56,042 bases of DNA from Crocinitomicaceae bacterium (GCA_021740745.1 JAIOZF010000009.1:1-56042); one strand, 5' to 3'; shown: positions 1 to 9,213, numbered from the stretch's first letter. The notes: generated by a model not told the origin, from the letters alone. Made by a program: numbers and translations.

Positions 1-2
1 TT

Positions 3-2318
3 TTCTTGTTTTTAGCCTGTTTCTCCTACCTATTCACGTGGAAAGTTGATCAAGATCGTGTGCTGTATAAAGGATTATTTGATTTCTTGTTTGACGCAAA
101 CGAAGAACCGGTCGAAAACTGGTTGGGTAAGTTTGGTGCTTGGACCTCTCATTTATTAGTTTATCGTTGGTTCGGATTGGCCTCTTTCGGAATTCCTTTC
201 TTACTATTCCTTTCTGGACTAAAACGTGTATTTGATGTAACCATCTTACCGATTAGCTCTACCTATATCCGAACATTAACCATCATGCTTTGGACTTCAC
301 TCTTCTTAGGCTATTTTGCCTCAGCGGTAAATTTCTTAGGTGGTTCTTTTGGTTTCCATTTAAACAATTGGTTAGCATTAACGATTGGTCGTTTCGGCTC
401 TTTGGCCTTGATTTTAGTATTGGCTTACGTCGTATCTGTTCTTTTATTCAATCCAAATTTCAAAGCCTTATTTGATCGTTTCTCAAAGGACAAGGCAATC
501 GAAGAAGCAGATGAAAATGTGTTTAAAAAACCTCAATTCAATGATTTACATGTGGTGAATACCATTAAGGATGAAGAAATTGAGGTTGATCAAGTTGCTG
601 AAACAATTAGTTTTGATGAAGACGATGACGATTTTGGATCTGAACTAGAAATCACTTACAAAGAACCCCTTGTCGAAGAAGACGAAATGGAAATCGAACT
701 TCCTATTGAAGATGAAATTGAATCGGATGAAGATTTCTCTGTGAAAATTGCCCCAGCTGATGAAGCGCTTGGTGACGAGGAATTAAATAAAATGCGCAGC
801 GAATACGGTGATTATGATCCAACCTTGGATTTGTCGAGCTACGTCCTTCCTCCTATTGATTTATTGAAAGACTATGGAAGCAATGGTGTTTCGGTGAACA
901 AGCAAGAACTTGAAGACAACAAAAACAAGATTGTAGAAACGCTTTCACATTATAAAATTGACATTGCTAAAATCAAAGCAACTGTTGGTCCAACTGTTAC
1001 TTTATATGAAATCGTTCCGGCGCCAGGTGTACGTATATCTAAAATTAAAAACTTAGAAGACGATATCGCCTTAAGCTTAAGCGCATTGGGAATTCGTATT
1101 ATTGCACCTATCCCAGGAAAAGGTACAATTGGTATTGAGGTACCAAATTCAAATCCTGAAATGGTCAGCATGCGTTCATTGATTGCTTCTGAGAAATTCC
1201 AAAATTCAGATTATGAATTGCCTATCGTAATGGGTAAAACGATTACGAACGAGACGTTTACATTTGACCTTACGAAAATGCCCCATCTATTGGTTGCGGG
1301 TGCTACAGGTCAAGGTAAATCGGTTGGATTAAACGCGATTTTGATTTCCATTCTGTACAAAAAACACCCTTCGCAGGTGAAATTTGTCTTGGTCGATCCA
1401 AAAAAGGTGGAATTAACGCTTTACAATAAAATTGAACGTCACTTCTTAGCGAAATTACCTGGTGAAGGTGATGCCATCATCACTGATGTATCGAAAGTGG
1501 TTGCTACTTTGAACTCCTTGTGTATTGAGATGGACGAGCGTTACGAATTGTTGAAAGATGCTGGTGTGCGTACCATCAAAGAATACAACGTTAAATTCAT
1601 TGCCCGCAAATTAAATCCAGAAAAAGGTCACCGTTATTTGCCATACATCATTGTACTTATTGATGAGTTCGCGGATTTAATTATGACCGCTGGAAAAGAA
1701 GTAGAACATCCTATCGCCCGTTTGGCTCAATTAGCGCGTGCTATTGGTATTCACTTAATCGTTGCTACTCAGCGTCCATCTGTGAACGTAATCACTGGTA
1801 TGATCAAAGCTAATTTCCCCGCACGTATTGCATTCCGCGTACTTTCGAAAATCGATTCACGTACCATTTTGGATGCTTCTGGTGCTGACCAGTTGATCGG
1901 TCGAGGTGATATGTTAATCTCTACTGGATCAGATATTAAACGTTTACAATGTGGATTCGTTGATACTCCTGAAGTAGAAGATATTTGTAGTTTCATTGGA
2001 GAACAACGCGCTTATCCAGAAGCCTTCCAATTACCTGAATTTGTAGGTGAAGGTGGCGACGGAAGTGGTGATATTGACATGAATGAAATTGACCCGATGT
2101 TTGCTGACGCTGCACGAATCGTTGTGATCAGTCAACAAGGATCTGCGAGTTTGTTGCAACGTAAATTGAAACTTGGATACAACCGAGCGGGACGAATTGT
2201 AGATCAACTTGAAGGAATGGGAATCATTGGTTCTTTCCAAGGAAGTAAGGCGCGTGAAGTTTTGTATTCAGATGTTGAATCCTTGGATGAATTCTTGAAA
2301 GTAAAAGGGATTTTCTAA
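3..2318 (+). CDS. ftsK: DNA translocase FtsK/SpoIIIE family (5' end outside window)
   Basis: Septum-anchored ATPase that pumps chromosomal DNA during division. The reading frame is open to the left window edge, so the true start lies outside; the first internal TTG is not a credible start. Seen in order: several hydrophobic segments (about nt 1-470), a long acidic linker rich in D/E (about nt 500-800), the FtsK motor with Walker A GATGQGKS near nt 1300-1324 and Walker B VLIDEFADL near nt 1655, and a C-terminal winged-helix gamma domain (about nt 2090-2290, with AGRIVDQLEGMGI) that in E. coli FtsK reads KOPS sites. The visible part has the usual full motor, so it is probably functional. A weak hairpin follows the stop codon. 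Confidence 0.96.
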   Translation, partial: FLFLACFSYLFTWKVDQDRVLYKGLFDFLFDANEEPVENWLGKFGAWTSHLLVYRWFGLASFGIPFLLFLSGLKRVFDVTILPISSTYIRTLTIMLWTSLFLGYFASAVNFLGGSFGFHLNNWLALTIGRFGSLALILVLAYVVSVLLFNPNFKALFDRFSKDKAIEEADENVFKKPQFNDLHVVNTIKDEEIEVDQVAETISFDEDDDDFGSELEITYKEPLVEEDEMEIELPIEDEIESDEDFSVKIAPADEALGDEELNKMRSEYGDYDPTLDLSSYVLPPIDLLKDYGSNGVSVNKQELEDNKNKIVETLSHYKIDIAKIKATVGPTVTLYEIVPAPGVRISKIKNLEDDIALSLSALGIRIIAPIPGKGTIGIEVPNSNPEMVSMRSLIASEKFQNSDYELPIVMGKTITNETFTFDLTKMPHLLVAGATGQGKSVGLNAILISILYKKHPSQVKFVLVDPKKVELTLYNKIERHFLAKLPGEGDAIITDVSKVVATLNSLCIEMDERYELLKDAGVRTIKEYNVKFIARKLNPEKGHRYLPYIIVLIDEFADLIMTAGKEVEHPIARLAQLARAIGIHLIVATQRPSVNVITGMIKANFPARIAFRVLSKIDSRTILDASGADQLIGRGDMLISTGSDIKRLQCGFVDTPEVEDICSFIGEQRAYPEAFQLPEFVGEGGDGSGDIDMNEIDPMFADAARIVVISQQGSASLLQRKLKLGYNRAGRIVDQLEGMGIIGSFQGSKAREVLYSDVESLDEFLKVKGIF

Positions 2319-2356
2319 GTAGACTTTTGAAAGGCACTGCAACAGTTTAACTAAAA

Positions 2357-2380
2357 CGAATTTTCTAATTCGCTTGCTTT
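2357..2380 (+). terminator. weak possible terminator after ftsK
   Basis: A 6-bp stem (CGAATT / AATTCG) with a TTCT loop, followed by CTTGCTTTTT. It is short and AT-rich, so only weakly supported. Confidence 0.3.
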
Positions 2381-2416
2381 TTATGTGGAATTAGCGAGAA
2401 ACTCAAAAGATATCTT

Positions 2417-2424
2417 TAGATTTG
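2417..2424 (+). promoter_or_regulatory. -7 box (TAGATTTG) upstream of M14 peptidase
   Basis: Exact match to the Bacteroidota -7 consensus TAnnTTTG, 19 nt before the ATG at 2444. No TTG -33 element is found at the expected spacing. Confidence 0.4.
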
Positions 2425-2443
2425 AGATTCACAAAAATTGAAC

Positions 2444-4903
2444 ATGAATAGATTTGTACTTGTTATTGGTTTCATCACCTTAGGTCTTGCGGCCTTTTCA
2501 CAACAACTTCAATCACCTGATACATTTTTCGGATATCCTTTAGGAACGTATTTTTCACGTCACCACCAAGTGGTTGACTATTTCCGTCAATTGGAGAAAA
2601 ATGCGCCCGAAATGGTCAAGGTAGAAAAATACGGTCAGACCAATGAAAACCGTGAGTTAATCGTTAGCTACATTTCCAGTCCAGAAAACCTAAAGCGTTT
2701 AGCTGAAATCAAAGACAATCACGCAAAAGGAACGAATGAAACAGTTGCTATTGTTTGGATGAGCTACAATGTTCACGGAAATGAGAGTGCGGGAACAGAA
2801 GCATCCATGTTAACAGCTTACGAATTAATTACAGCTAAAAAAGAATGGTTGAAAAACGTGGTTGTGATCATCGATCCATGCATCAATCCAGATGGAAGAG
2901 ACCGTTATGTAAACTGGTACAATCAGCAAAAAAATAGCAATTATGATGTAAATGTACAAAGTGCAGAACACGATGAACCATGGCCTTCTGGTCGACCAAA
3001 TCATTATTTATTTGACTTGAATCGCGATTGGGCTTGGGCAACACAAGTTGAAACTCAACAGCGTTTAATCGTTTACAACCAATGGCTCCCTCATGTGCAC
3101 GTTGATTTCCATGAACAAGGAATGAATGACCCCTATTATTTTGCTCCCGCGGCAGAACCCTTTCATGAGGTAATAACCAATTGGCAGCGTGAATTTCAAA
3201 ATGGTTTGGGACGAAATCACGCAAAACACTTCGATCAAAATGGATGGTTCTATTTTACACGTGAAATTTTTGATCTTCTCTATCCAAGTTATGGAGACAC
3301 CTACCCTACTTTCAATGGTGCAATCGGAATGACTTACGAACAAGGCGGAAGTGGACGTGGAGGATTAGGAGTAATTAATGCTGAAGGGGATACATTAACG
3401 TTGATTGATCGAATGATTCATCATCACGAGAGTGGAATGTCAACAGTTGAATATTCAGCGTTGCAAGCAACAAAATTGATTGACGAATACAAGAAATTTG
3501 TATCTTCTAAAAACTACAAATACAAATCGTATGTGGTTGGCGGTAATCCTGAAAAAGTGGCCATTCTTAAATCACTATTGGACAAGCACCAGGTTGAATA
3601 TTCTTACGGTAATGGTACATCTGTAAAAGGTTTTGACTATTCAACAGGAAAATCAGGTTCAATGAATGCGAGTGATCAACACTTGATTATTCAAACCAAT
3701 CAAAAGAAAGGAACACTCGTGAATGTCTTATTCGAACCAAGAACTAAATTAGCCGATTCAATGACTTACGATATTACTGCTTGGTCCTTGCCGTATGCTT
3801 ATGGATTAAATGCGATTGCTTCTGAAACAGTTATAAAAGGAACAAGTACTCAGAAACCAATCGAGCAAAAAATCGCAGGAAATGACACTTATGCTTATCT
3901 AGTTCGCTGGGAAAGCATGAGTGATGCGCGTTTCTTGAGTGAGCTACTTCAAAAAGGAATCAAGGTGCGTTACAATGAATTGGTGTTTACATTTGGACAA
4001 GAAACTTACAATCCAGGAACGTTAATCATCGTAAAAGGTGAAAACAAAATCCCAAACATCGATCAAATCATTCAGGAAACAACTAAAAAATACCAGTTGA
4101 CTTATACAACGACCACTACTGGAATGGTAGATACAGGAAAAGATTTCGGTTCATCCTCGGTAAAATTAATTGAGCAGAAAAAAATTGCACTTTTATCCGG
4201 TGCTTACGCTGAGTCCTTGAACGCTGGTGAAGTATGGCATTTCTTCAATAAAGAACTCAACTATCCTATTTCATTGTTGAACAGTGAATCTTTCTCCCCT
4301 GATCAGTTAAATGGATTTGACATTTTGATTATCCCTGAAGGTTATTACGGTGGTGTAATTGGTAACGCTAAAGATGCTTTGGATGAATGGATTAACAAAG
4401 GTGGAAAGATTATCGCTATTGGTTCTGCACTTAGCGCTTTTAATTCTGATAACGGTTTTGCATTAAAAGCGAAAGCGACAAATACCGCTGATACAACGTC
4501 TAATGAGAATCGTCACGAACACGCGCACATTACTTATGATGCACAGGAACGTGAGGCAATTAAAAATACGATAACTGGAGCTATTTTCAAATGTAAAGTT
4601 GAGAACACCAATCCTTTGGCTTTCGGCTATGGTGATACTTATTTCTCCTTGAAATTGAGCGCTAATTCGTATGATTTGTTGCCAAATGGAAATAATGTAG
4701 TCTACATCGATAAGGATTCCGTTCCAATTGCTGGTTTTGCGGGATGCAACACACTTGCCAATTTACCTAAAACACTTGTTTTTGGTCAAGAAAATCGCGG
4801 TAATGGTTGTATCATTTACATGGTCGACAATCCACTTTTCAGAGGTTTCTGGGAAAACGGAAAACTATTATTTGTAAACGCCTTATTCTTCGCAAATAAT
4901 TAA
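2444..4903 (+). CDS. Secreted M14-family zinc carboxypeptidase with C-terminal GATase1-like domain
   Basis: Probable periplasmic or exported metallopeptidase that removes C-terminal residues from peptides. The ATG at 2444 gives a clean signal peptide ending near AAFSQQ; a TTG two codons upstream is less likely. M14 catalytic features are visible: zinc-binding HGNE (H111, E114), a distal His in DFHEQ (H223), and the catalytic Glu in TYEQGG (E299); SINPDGR-like and DLNRDW motifs lie between them. Residues about 590-680 (FDILIIPEGYYGG, then GGKIIAIGSAL) look like a class I glutamine-amidotransferase-like fold, as in the long (about 820 aa) M14 enzymes of Bacteroidota. A TAGATTTG box precedes it. 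The next gene follows after 1 nt. The peptide substrate cannot be told. Confidence 0.9.
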   Translation: MNRFVLVIGFITLGLAAFSQQLQSPDTFFGYPLGTYFSRHHQVVDYFRQLEKNAPEMVKVEKYGQTNENRELIVSYISSPENLKRLAEIKDNHAKGTNETVAIVWMSYNVHGNESAGTEASMLTAYELITAKKEWLKNVVVIIDPCINPDGRDRYVNWYNQQKNSNYDVNVQSAEHDEPWPSGRPNHYLFDLNRDWAWATQVETQQRLIVYNQWLPHVHVDFHEQGMNDPYYFAPAAEPFHEVITNWQREFQNGLGRNHAKHFDQNGWFYFTREIFDLLYPSYGDTYPTFNGAIGMTYEQGGSGRGGLGVINAEGDTLTLIDRMIHHHESGMSTVEYSALQATKLIDEYKKFVSSKNYKYKSYVVGGNPEKVAILKSLLDKHQVEYSYGNGTSVKGFDYSTGKSGSMNASDQHLIIQTNQKKGTLVNVLFEPRTKLADSMTYDITAWSLPYAYGLNAIASETVIKGTSTQKPIEQKIAGNDTYAYLVRWESMSDARFLSELLQKGIKVRYNELVFTFGQETYNPGTLIIVKGENKIPNIDQIIQETTKKYQLTYTTTTTGMVDTGKDFGSSSVKLIEQKKIALLSGAYAESLNAGEVWHFFNKELNYPISLLNSESFSPDQLNGFDILIIPEGYYGGVIGNAKDALDEWINKGGKIIAIGSALSAFNSDNGFALKAKATNTADTTSNENRHEHAHITYDAQEREAIKNTITGAIFKCKVENTNPLAFGYGDTYFSLKLSANSYDLLPNGNNVVYIDKDSVPIAGFAGCNTLANLPKTLVFGQENRGNGCIIYMVDNPLFRGFWENGKLLFVNALFFANN

Positions 4904-4904
4904 G

Positions 4905-5306
4905 ATGAAATTAAAAACTTTTTTAGCCACAGGCGCAGGTATCATCATTGCTTACGCTACCATCTTTTTAGTCGAAATGCTTGGAATGAATTTATTCCCA
5001 AGTGATGAGAAATTTAAACCAACTAATCTCGAAGACCTAAAGCGTTTGATCGAAAACATTCCTGTCATGGCCTTGATGATTATTGCCCTTGGTCATGGAC
5101 TAGCCATATTCCTCGCTGGTGTTACCGTCAATAAAATTGAACCAAATTCTATCGTTGGTTACTTAGTGATTTTTCTCTTATTATTGTTTGGAACAATCTC
5201 CAATCTATACATGATTCCTCATCCAATTTGGTTTGTTGTAACAGATGTGGCTGTCTTTAGTGCAGGCGCCTTGGCTGGCTGGAAACTCTTAAAATGGACC
5301 AATTAA
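4905..5306 (+). CDS. Small multi-pass membrane protein, unknown function
   Basis: A 133-residue protein with about four hydrophobic helices (residues roughly 5-25, 50-72, 82-102 and 107-128) and almost no soluble domain. The ATG lies 1 nt after the stop of the M14 peptidase gene, so the two are almost certainly co-transcribed. I recognise no conserved motif. The last helix ends GALAGWKLLKWTN. Downstream is the convergent repeat block, so transcription probably ends within those hairpin-forming repeats. Confidence 0.75.
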   Translation: MKLKTFLATGAGIIIAYATIFLVEMLGMNLFPSDEKFKPTNLEDLKRLIENIPVMALMIIALGHGLAIFLAGVTVNKIEPNSIVGYLVIFLLLLFGTISNLYMIPHPIWFVVTDVAVFSAGALAGWKLLKWTN

Positions 5307-5545
5307 TTCGGGATTTAAGATTACCACTGAGAAACTGAGTACACGGAGCATTTAATTATGCACAACTTGTCTAGATTTTCGGGCTTGTGAACAAAGAATC
5401 TCTGTCTCACTGTGCCTCTGTGGTGAAAATTTGGAATTCGGGATTTAAGTTTACGACTGAGAAACTGAATACACGGAGAAGCTTCTTAAACACTTAGAGA
5501 ACAAAGAATCTCTGTCTGTCTGTGTCTCTGTGGTGAAGATTTGGA

Positions 5546-5643
5546 ATTCTGGATTCGTAACCCAAGACACCAAAGGTGTCCTCTGTGACCTTTCTTGGAC
5601 ATTCAGTCTCTGTCTCTCTGTGCCTCTGTGGTGAAGATTTGGA
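5546..5643. repeat. B-type repeat unit 1
   Basis: Contains the perfect inverted repeat GACACCAAAGGTGTC (5566-5580) inside a larger imperfect stem (CCAAGA ... TCTTGG), then the right arm shared with A units. It is nearly identical to the unit at 5864-5962. Confidence 0.85.
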
Positions 5644-5863
5644 ATTCGGGATTTAAGTTTACCACTGAGAAACTGAGCACACGGAGTAGCTTCTTAAACA
5701 CTTAGAGAACAAATAATCTCTGTCTCACTGTGCCTCTGTGGTGAAGATTTGGAATTCGGGATTTAAGATTACCACTGAGAAACTGAGTACACGGAGAAGC
5801 TTCTTAAACACTTAGAGAACAAAGAATCTCTGTCTGTCTGTGCCTCTGTGGTGAAGATTTGGA

Positions 5864-5962
5864 ATTCTGGATTCGGGATTCGCAACCCAAGACACCAAAG
5901 GTGTCCTCTGTGACCTTTATTGGATATTCACATCCTCCTTTTCTTTGTGCCTCTGTGTTGAA
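5864..5962. repeat. B-type repeat unit 2
   Basis: Second copy of the B module, with GACACCAAAGGTGTC at about 5890-5904. Its final arm is more diverged (TTTGTGCCTCTGTGTTGAA) than in copy 1, as expected at the edge of an array. Confidence 0.85.
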
Positions 5963-5978
5963 AAAACCTCTAAAGATC

Positions 5979-7058
5979 TTATTTTAACTCCAAAAATCGC
6001 GTCAACACCTCAAACGTCCCAATCGCTGGATCAGCCTTGTAAAAATCAGTTGAGATAATTTGTGCTTGACTTTTTAATGCTGCTTCGAGGAGCGAATAAT
6101 CATTGTTTCGAGCGTGCATTGTTTCAACATCAGAACGTGTACGCACAATGTACATACTTGTAAGTTCGCTAATCGCCGCTTCATTGTTCAGTGGGTCATT
6201 TCGTTTGACAAAAGCTGTACTGTTTTCATTTGGCTCGCTGTAAACGAACATTGGACGCTTCTCTCCTTTTTCCAAGAAAGATTGATACATTCCATTTCGA
6301 TCACCATCAATAATAAAAAAAACTTTACCGAGACATTCATTCAAGGGAGGCCATCCTTCGGTTAATAAACGATCTTTGATTGTTGCATATTCTCCCTTCA
6401 AATCAGTTGGAGTGAACAGATCCGAAATACCGAAAATGCTCAGAATTTCTGCATCTAGTTCCAAATAGGCCTTTTCATCAAACTTAGTTGCTTTTTTGAA
6501 ACCAAGAAAACGCAAGAACTTAGAATAATCACCCGGACTATCATTTTTTGGTTCAATATTGATATAAATAGGTGTGTGATTTGGATTTGCCTTGCTCCAC
6601 GTATAAATATCCGTCAAAGCTGCTTTGAAAGTAAGGTAATTCGTCTCATAATCGATGTCAGCAATATGGAGCATTTTGAAGCCAGGTTGTCGCATGACGG
6701 TATCTTTGACTCGTTGCTTTAATCCACCAACAAATAGATTCAATCGACGTTTTCGATATTCTCCTCCTTTTGGATCGTAATACACATCTAATTCAATTCC
6801 ACGAATTCCATACGTTGAGAATTGCTCCGACAACGGTAAATGACCATAATCCATCCTTTTCGGATCCATATCTTCCCCCAAACGTTTCTTAAATCGTTGT
6901 AAAAACGATAATACTTTAGGATTTGGCTTTTGCTTATAACTATTATGCGACGCCAATATGCGCCATTCATTCAAACGAATAGTATCATTGAATTGACCAA
7001 AAGAGGTGGAACAAAAAGCAAAAAAAAGAGGCAGAAACAACTTTGAACGGAAATTCAT
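5979..7058 (-). CDS. Secreted PI-PLC-like phosphodiesterase (Ca2+-dependent PLC-like superfamily)
   Basis: Probably an exported phosphodiester-cleaving TIM-barrel enzyme; the lipid or headgroup substrate is unknown. An N-terminal signal peptide (LFLPLFFAFCSTSFGQ) leads into the hallmark of bacterial PI-PLC-like proteins: ASHNSYK with the candidate catalytic H38, then GIRGIELDVYYD, and a second His in LHIADIDYET. This matches the PI-PLC-c1-like family found in soil and aquatic bacteria more than the classic Bacillus PlcA. It is about 359 aa, a normal length. It lies just downstream of two barrel-like genes on the same strand (4 nt gap), so it probably shares their transcript and acts at the cell surface or in the periplasm. 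Confidence 0.83.
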   Translation of the reverse strand: MNFRSKLFLPLFFAFCSTSFGQFNDTIRLNEWRILASHNSYKQKPNPKVLSFLQRFKKRLGEDMDPKRMDYGHLPLSEQFSTYGIRGIELDVYYDPKGGEYRKRRLNLFVGGLKQRVKDTVMRQPGFKMLHIADIDYETNYLTFKAALTDIYTWSKANPNHTPIYINIEPKNDSPGDYSKFLRFLGFKKATKFDEKAYLELDAEILSIFGISDLFTPTDLKGEYATIKDRLLTEGWPPLNECLGKVFFIIDGDRNGMYQSFLEKGEKRPMFVYSEPNENSTAFVKRNDPLNNEAAISELTSMYIVRTRSDVETMHARNNDYSLLEAALKSQAQIISTDFYKADPAIGTFEVLTRFLELK

Positions 7059-7062
7059 TTTT

Positions 7063-7614
7063 TTATTTTTTCTTCGTGTTGATTTGAAAACCTAAACCTG
7101 CAGAAATTATCAGCTCATCCGTTTTTATTGAACCATAATCCAAGGCAATTCCTCGTATTGAAGAATTAGTATAAGTTAAATCTGCAAAGAAATGAAAGTA
7201 CTTCCAAACATAATAAGCAGTTCCAATTTTGAAAGCAAATGTTGGAAGCACAGCATTGTTCTTAAATGCAGTTTTCACCACTGAAACACCTGGTTGAAAA
7301 CCAAGATAATTGTCCCAATTTCTTTTTCCTTTGTGATAAAATGCCCCAAAATAAGTGTGAATTGCTCCTGCATAAATTGGATTGGCTGAAGTAGCATTAT
7401 TTACAAAAAAATACGTTCCTCCGCGTAAACTAAGATGCTCATCTAGTTGATAGGCAATGAATCCATTCAAATAAATATTGTTTGCGTACCGATTCAACAT
7501 CTTAGATGGAGCGATTGTAGCTGAGGCTTTTAATGTACCTTGTCTGATATACTGTTCCTGACCAAAAGCCATGAAAGAAAACATCAATGCGATTAAACTG
7601 ATTAACCTTACCAT
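7063..7614 (-). CDS. Outer-membrane beta-barrel-like protein, unknown function
   Basis: 183 aa with a signal peptide (LISLIALMFSFMAFGQ). The mature part has alternating polar/aromatic strands (for example YFGAFYHKGKRNWDNYLGFQPGV and AYYVWKYFHFFADLTY) and ends IISAGLGFQINTKKK, as expected for a small outer-membrane barrel. The start overlaps the 3' end of the upstream barrel-like gene by 7 nt, which suggests translational coupling. No family could be assigned. It could be a small structural or binding barrel in the same cell-surface unit as the PI-PLC-like enzyme. Confidence 0.75.
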   Translation of the reverse strand: MVRLISLIALMFSFMAFGQEQYIRQGTLKASATIAPSKMLNRYANNIYLNGFIAYQLDEHLSLRGGTYFFVNNATSANPIYAGAIHTYFGAFYHKGKRNWDNYLGFQPGVSVVKTAFKNNAVLPTFAFKIGTAYYVWKYFHFFADLTYTNSSIRGIALDYGSIKTDELIISAGLGFQINTKKK

Positions 7615-8219
7615 AAATCTGCAATTTTATAATTGATACCAACATGAAACAATAAATGTCCTTCTAAACTAGCTCCTTTTTCAGAATGAAATTCAACCGC
7701 GTCTCCATGTTTATGGGCATCAACATGATTTCCTAAATGAATCATATATTGACTTGCAACGGATAAATCAAGTCGTTGCGACAAATTGAAATGAACGCCT
7801 GCCCCACCTTGAACAGCTGAACTCCATCGTTCCATATAATTATTCTTATTTGAATTATCCACTAAAAGTGTGTAATCAAAACAGTGTCCAGCTAGTACAT
7901 ATGGTCGCGCTATAACATCTGTCTTCTTTGTAGGATAAAACAGTACGCTCCATCCAATATGGTAATCGGTTCGACTGGCGTAATCTTCAATATCGCCTGT
8001 TAAGTAATCAAAAAACCAGTCAGAATTAACTCGGTCAGCAAACTGAATGCGGAATTGTCCTCCTACACCAGTACCTGTATTGTTAAACTGTCCGTGGTTG
8101 AAAGTGCTAAGAGTCGTTCGAACACCTAAACTAAAAACACCTCCATAGTTATTTTTAAGATTCAAAGGCTGTGCTGCAAGCGATCCCGCAAATAGTATGA
8201 CAACAAATAGTAGTTTCAT
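7608..8219 (-). CDS. Outer-membrane beta-barrel-like protein, unknown function
   Basis: 203 aa with signal peptide MKLLFVVILFAGSLAAQ. The mature region shows amphipathic strands, GVGGQFRIQFADRVNSDWFFDY and a terminal strand LLFHVGINYKIADLW ending in an aromatic residue, typical of outer-membrane barrels. A His-rich stretch (HLGNHVDAHKHGDAVEFHSEKG) near residues 161-182 may be a metal-binding loop; this is inference. It is the first gene of a three-gene - strand unit with the 183-aa barrel and the PI-PLC-like gene. A TACATTTG -7 box lies 19 nt upstream. Confidence 0.77.
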   Translation of the reverse strand: MKLLFVVILFAGSLAAQPLNLKNNYGGVFSLGVRTTLSTFNHGQFNNTGTGVGGQFRIQFADRVNSDWFFDYLTGDIEDYASRTDYHIGWSVLFYPTKKTDVIARPYVLAGHCFDYTLLVDNSNKNNYMERWSSAVQGGAGVHFNLSQRLDLSVASQYMIHLGNHVDAHKHGDAVEFHSEKGASLEGHLLFHVGINYKIADLW

Positions 8220-8238
8220 GATGGTTGAAATTGAGTTT

Positions 8239-8246
8239 CAAATGTA
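8239..8246 (-). promoter_or_regulatory. -7 box (TACATTTG on - strand) of the barrel/PI-PLC unit
   Basis: Exact TAnnTTTG match 19 nt before the ATG of the barrel-like gene. No convincing -33 TTG was found. Confidence 0.4.
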
Positions 8247-8289
8247 ACGCTTAGAAACAGGTTTTCTTGTGGTTATTTTTCACAGAAAC

Positions 8290-8318
8290 AAAAAAAGCAG
8301 TGATTTTCACTGCTTTTA
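8290..8318 (-). terminator. Rho-independent terminator after fabI
   Basis: Perfect 11-bp stem AAAAGCAGTGA / TCACTGCTTTT with a 3-nt loop; on the - strand it is followed by a run of T. It lies just downstream of the fabI stop codon. Confidence 0.85.
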
Positions 8319-8379
8319 ATAATTATTATTTCAAATTTTCAAATCAATTTAATCTTCAAATTTCTTGAAAATAAGTGTT

Positions 8380-9195
8380 CTATTCAGCTGAAAAACGATC
8401 TATCACCTGTTGTGTTACCCCAGTATTTGAGAATCCACCATCATGGAAAAGATTCTGCATCGTTACGTAACGAGTCAAATCAGAGAATAAGGTGATACAA
8501 TAATCTGCACAAGCATCAGCATCAGCATTACCAAGTGGTGACATCATATCAGAGAAACTGATAAATTCAGAGAATCCTTTCACTCCACTTCCTGCTGTTG
8601 TCATTGTTGGTGACTGAGAAATAGTATTAACACGAACTTTGTGATCAACACCGAAATGGTATCCAAAACTACGCGCGATAGATTCCAAATACGCTTTGTT
8701 ATCTGCCATATCGTTGTAATCAGGAAAAACACGTTGTGCCGCAATATATGTCAAGGCAACGATTGAACCCCATTCGTTCATCGCATCCAATTTCTTCGCT
8801 GTTTGCATTACTTTATGAAATGAAAGCGCAGAAACATCCAAACCTTTCATTGTATAATCGTAGTTCTCAGAGGTATAATGATTTCCTTTACGAACATTCA
8901 CTGACATACCGATTGAGTGTAAAATAAAATCAATTTTACCTCCCAAAATCTCCATTGATTCAGAAATTAATTTCTCTAAATCTTCGATGCTCGTTGCATC
9001 TGCAGGAATTATTTTAGAGCCTGTTTTCTCAGCAAGGTTATTGATTTCACCCATACGCATCGCAATTGGTGCATTTGTTAAAACAAACTGAGCTCCTTGT
9101 TCATGTGCCTTTTCAGCAACGTGCCAAGCAATTGATTGACTATTCAATGCTCCGAAAATGATTCCTCTTTTTCCTTTCAATAAATTATTTGCCAT
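8380..9195 (-). CDS. fabI: Enoyl-[acyl-carrier-protein] reductase (NADH)
   Basis: Catalyses the last reduction of each fatty-acid elongation cycle (enoyl-ACP to acyl-ACP); cytoplasmic SDR-family tetramer. Start chosen at the ATG at 9195 (MANNLLKGKRGIIFGAL), because the upstream in-frame extension lacks homologous character and overlaps the divergent promoter region. Visible: NADH-binding GALNSQSIAW, a FabI-type active site with Y150, and the Y160-x6-K167 pair (YNDMADNK) as in E. coli FabI rather than the Y-x3-K of other SDRs; SQSPTMTTAGSGV near the substrate loop. 271 aa is normal. It is monocistronic: a TATCTTTG -7 box lies 18 nt upstream and a strong terminator downstream. Confidence 0.95.
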   Translation of the reverse strand: MANNLLKGKRGIIFGALNSQSIAWHVAEKAHEQGAQFVLTNAPIAMRMGEINNLAEKTGSKIIPADATSIEDLEKLISESMEILGGKIDFILHSIGMSVNVRKGNHYTSENYDYTMKGLDVSALSFHKVMQTAKKLDAMNEWGSIVALTYIAAQRVFPDYNDMADNKAYLESIARSFGYHFGVDHKVRVNTISQSPTMTTAGSGVKGFSEFISFSDMMSPLGNADADACADYCITLFSDLTRYVTMQNLFHDGGFSNTGVTQQVIDRFSAE

Positions 9196-9213
9196 CTTGG
9201 TTTTATTTGGGTC

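Larger units (their letters stand above)
5306..5962. repeat. Mosaic intergenic repeat block, architecture A-A-B-A-A-B
   Basis: This fills the only long non-coding gap. Four A units start at ATTCGGGATTTAAG: 5306, 5436, 5644 and 5754 (lengths 130, 110, 110, 110). Two B units start at 5546 and 5864 (about 98 nt each). Each A unit begins with a conserved left arm (ACCACTGAGAAACTGAG, then ACACGGAG) and ends with a right arm (CTCTGT, then GTGCCTCTGTGGTGA) that is an imperfect reverse complement of the left arm, so each could form a hairpin. B units carry the palindrome GACACC-AAA-GGTGTC and share the same right arm. The block lies between convergent genes. I see no long open reading frame and no transposase. 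Confidence 0.93.

Noticed and set aside
2883-3343. Antisense reading frames inside the M14 gene
   Set aside because: Shadow frames of a clearly coding gene, with no motif or signal of their own.
5306-5962. CRISPR array
   Set aside because: Units are 98-130 nt and the repeats make up most of each unit; there are no short direct repeats with unique spacers and no cas genes.
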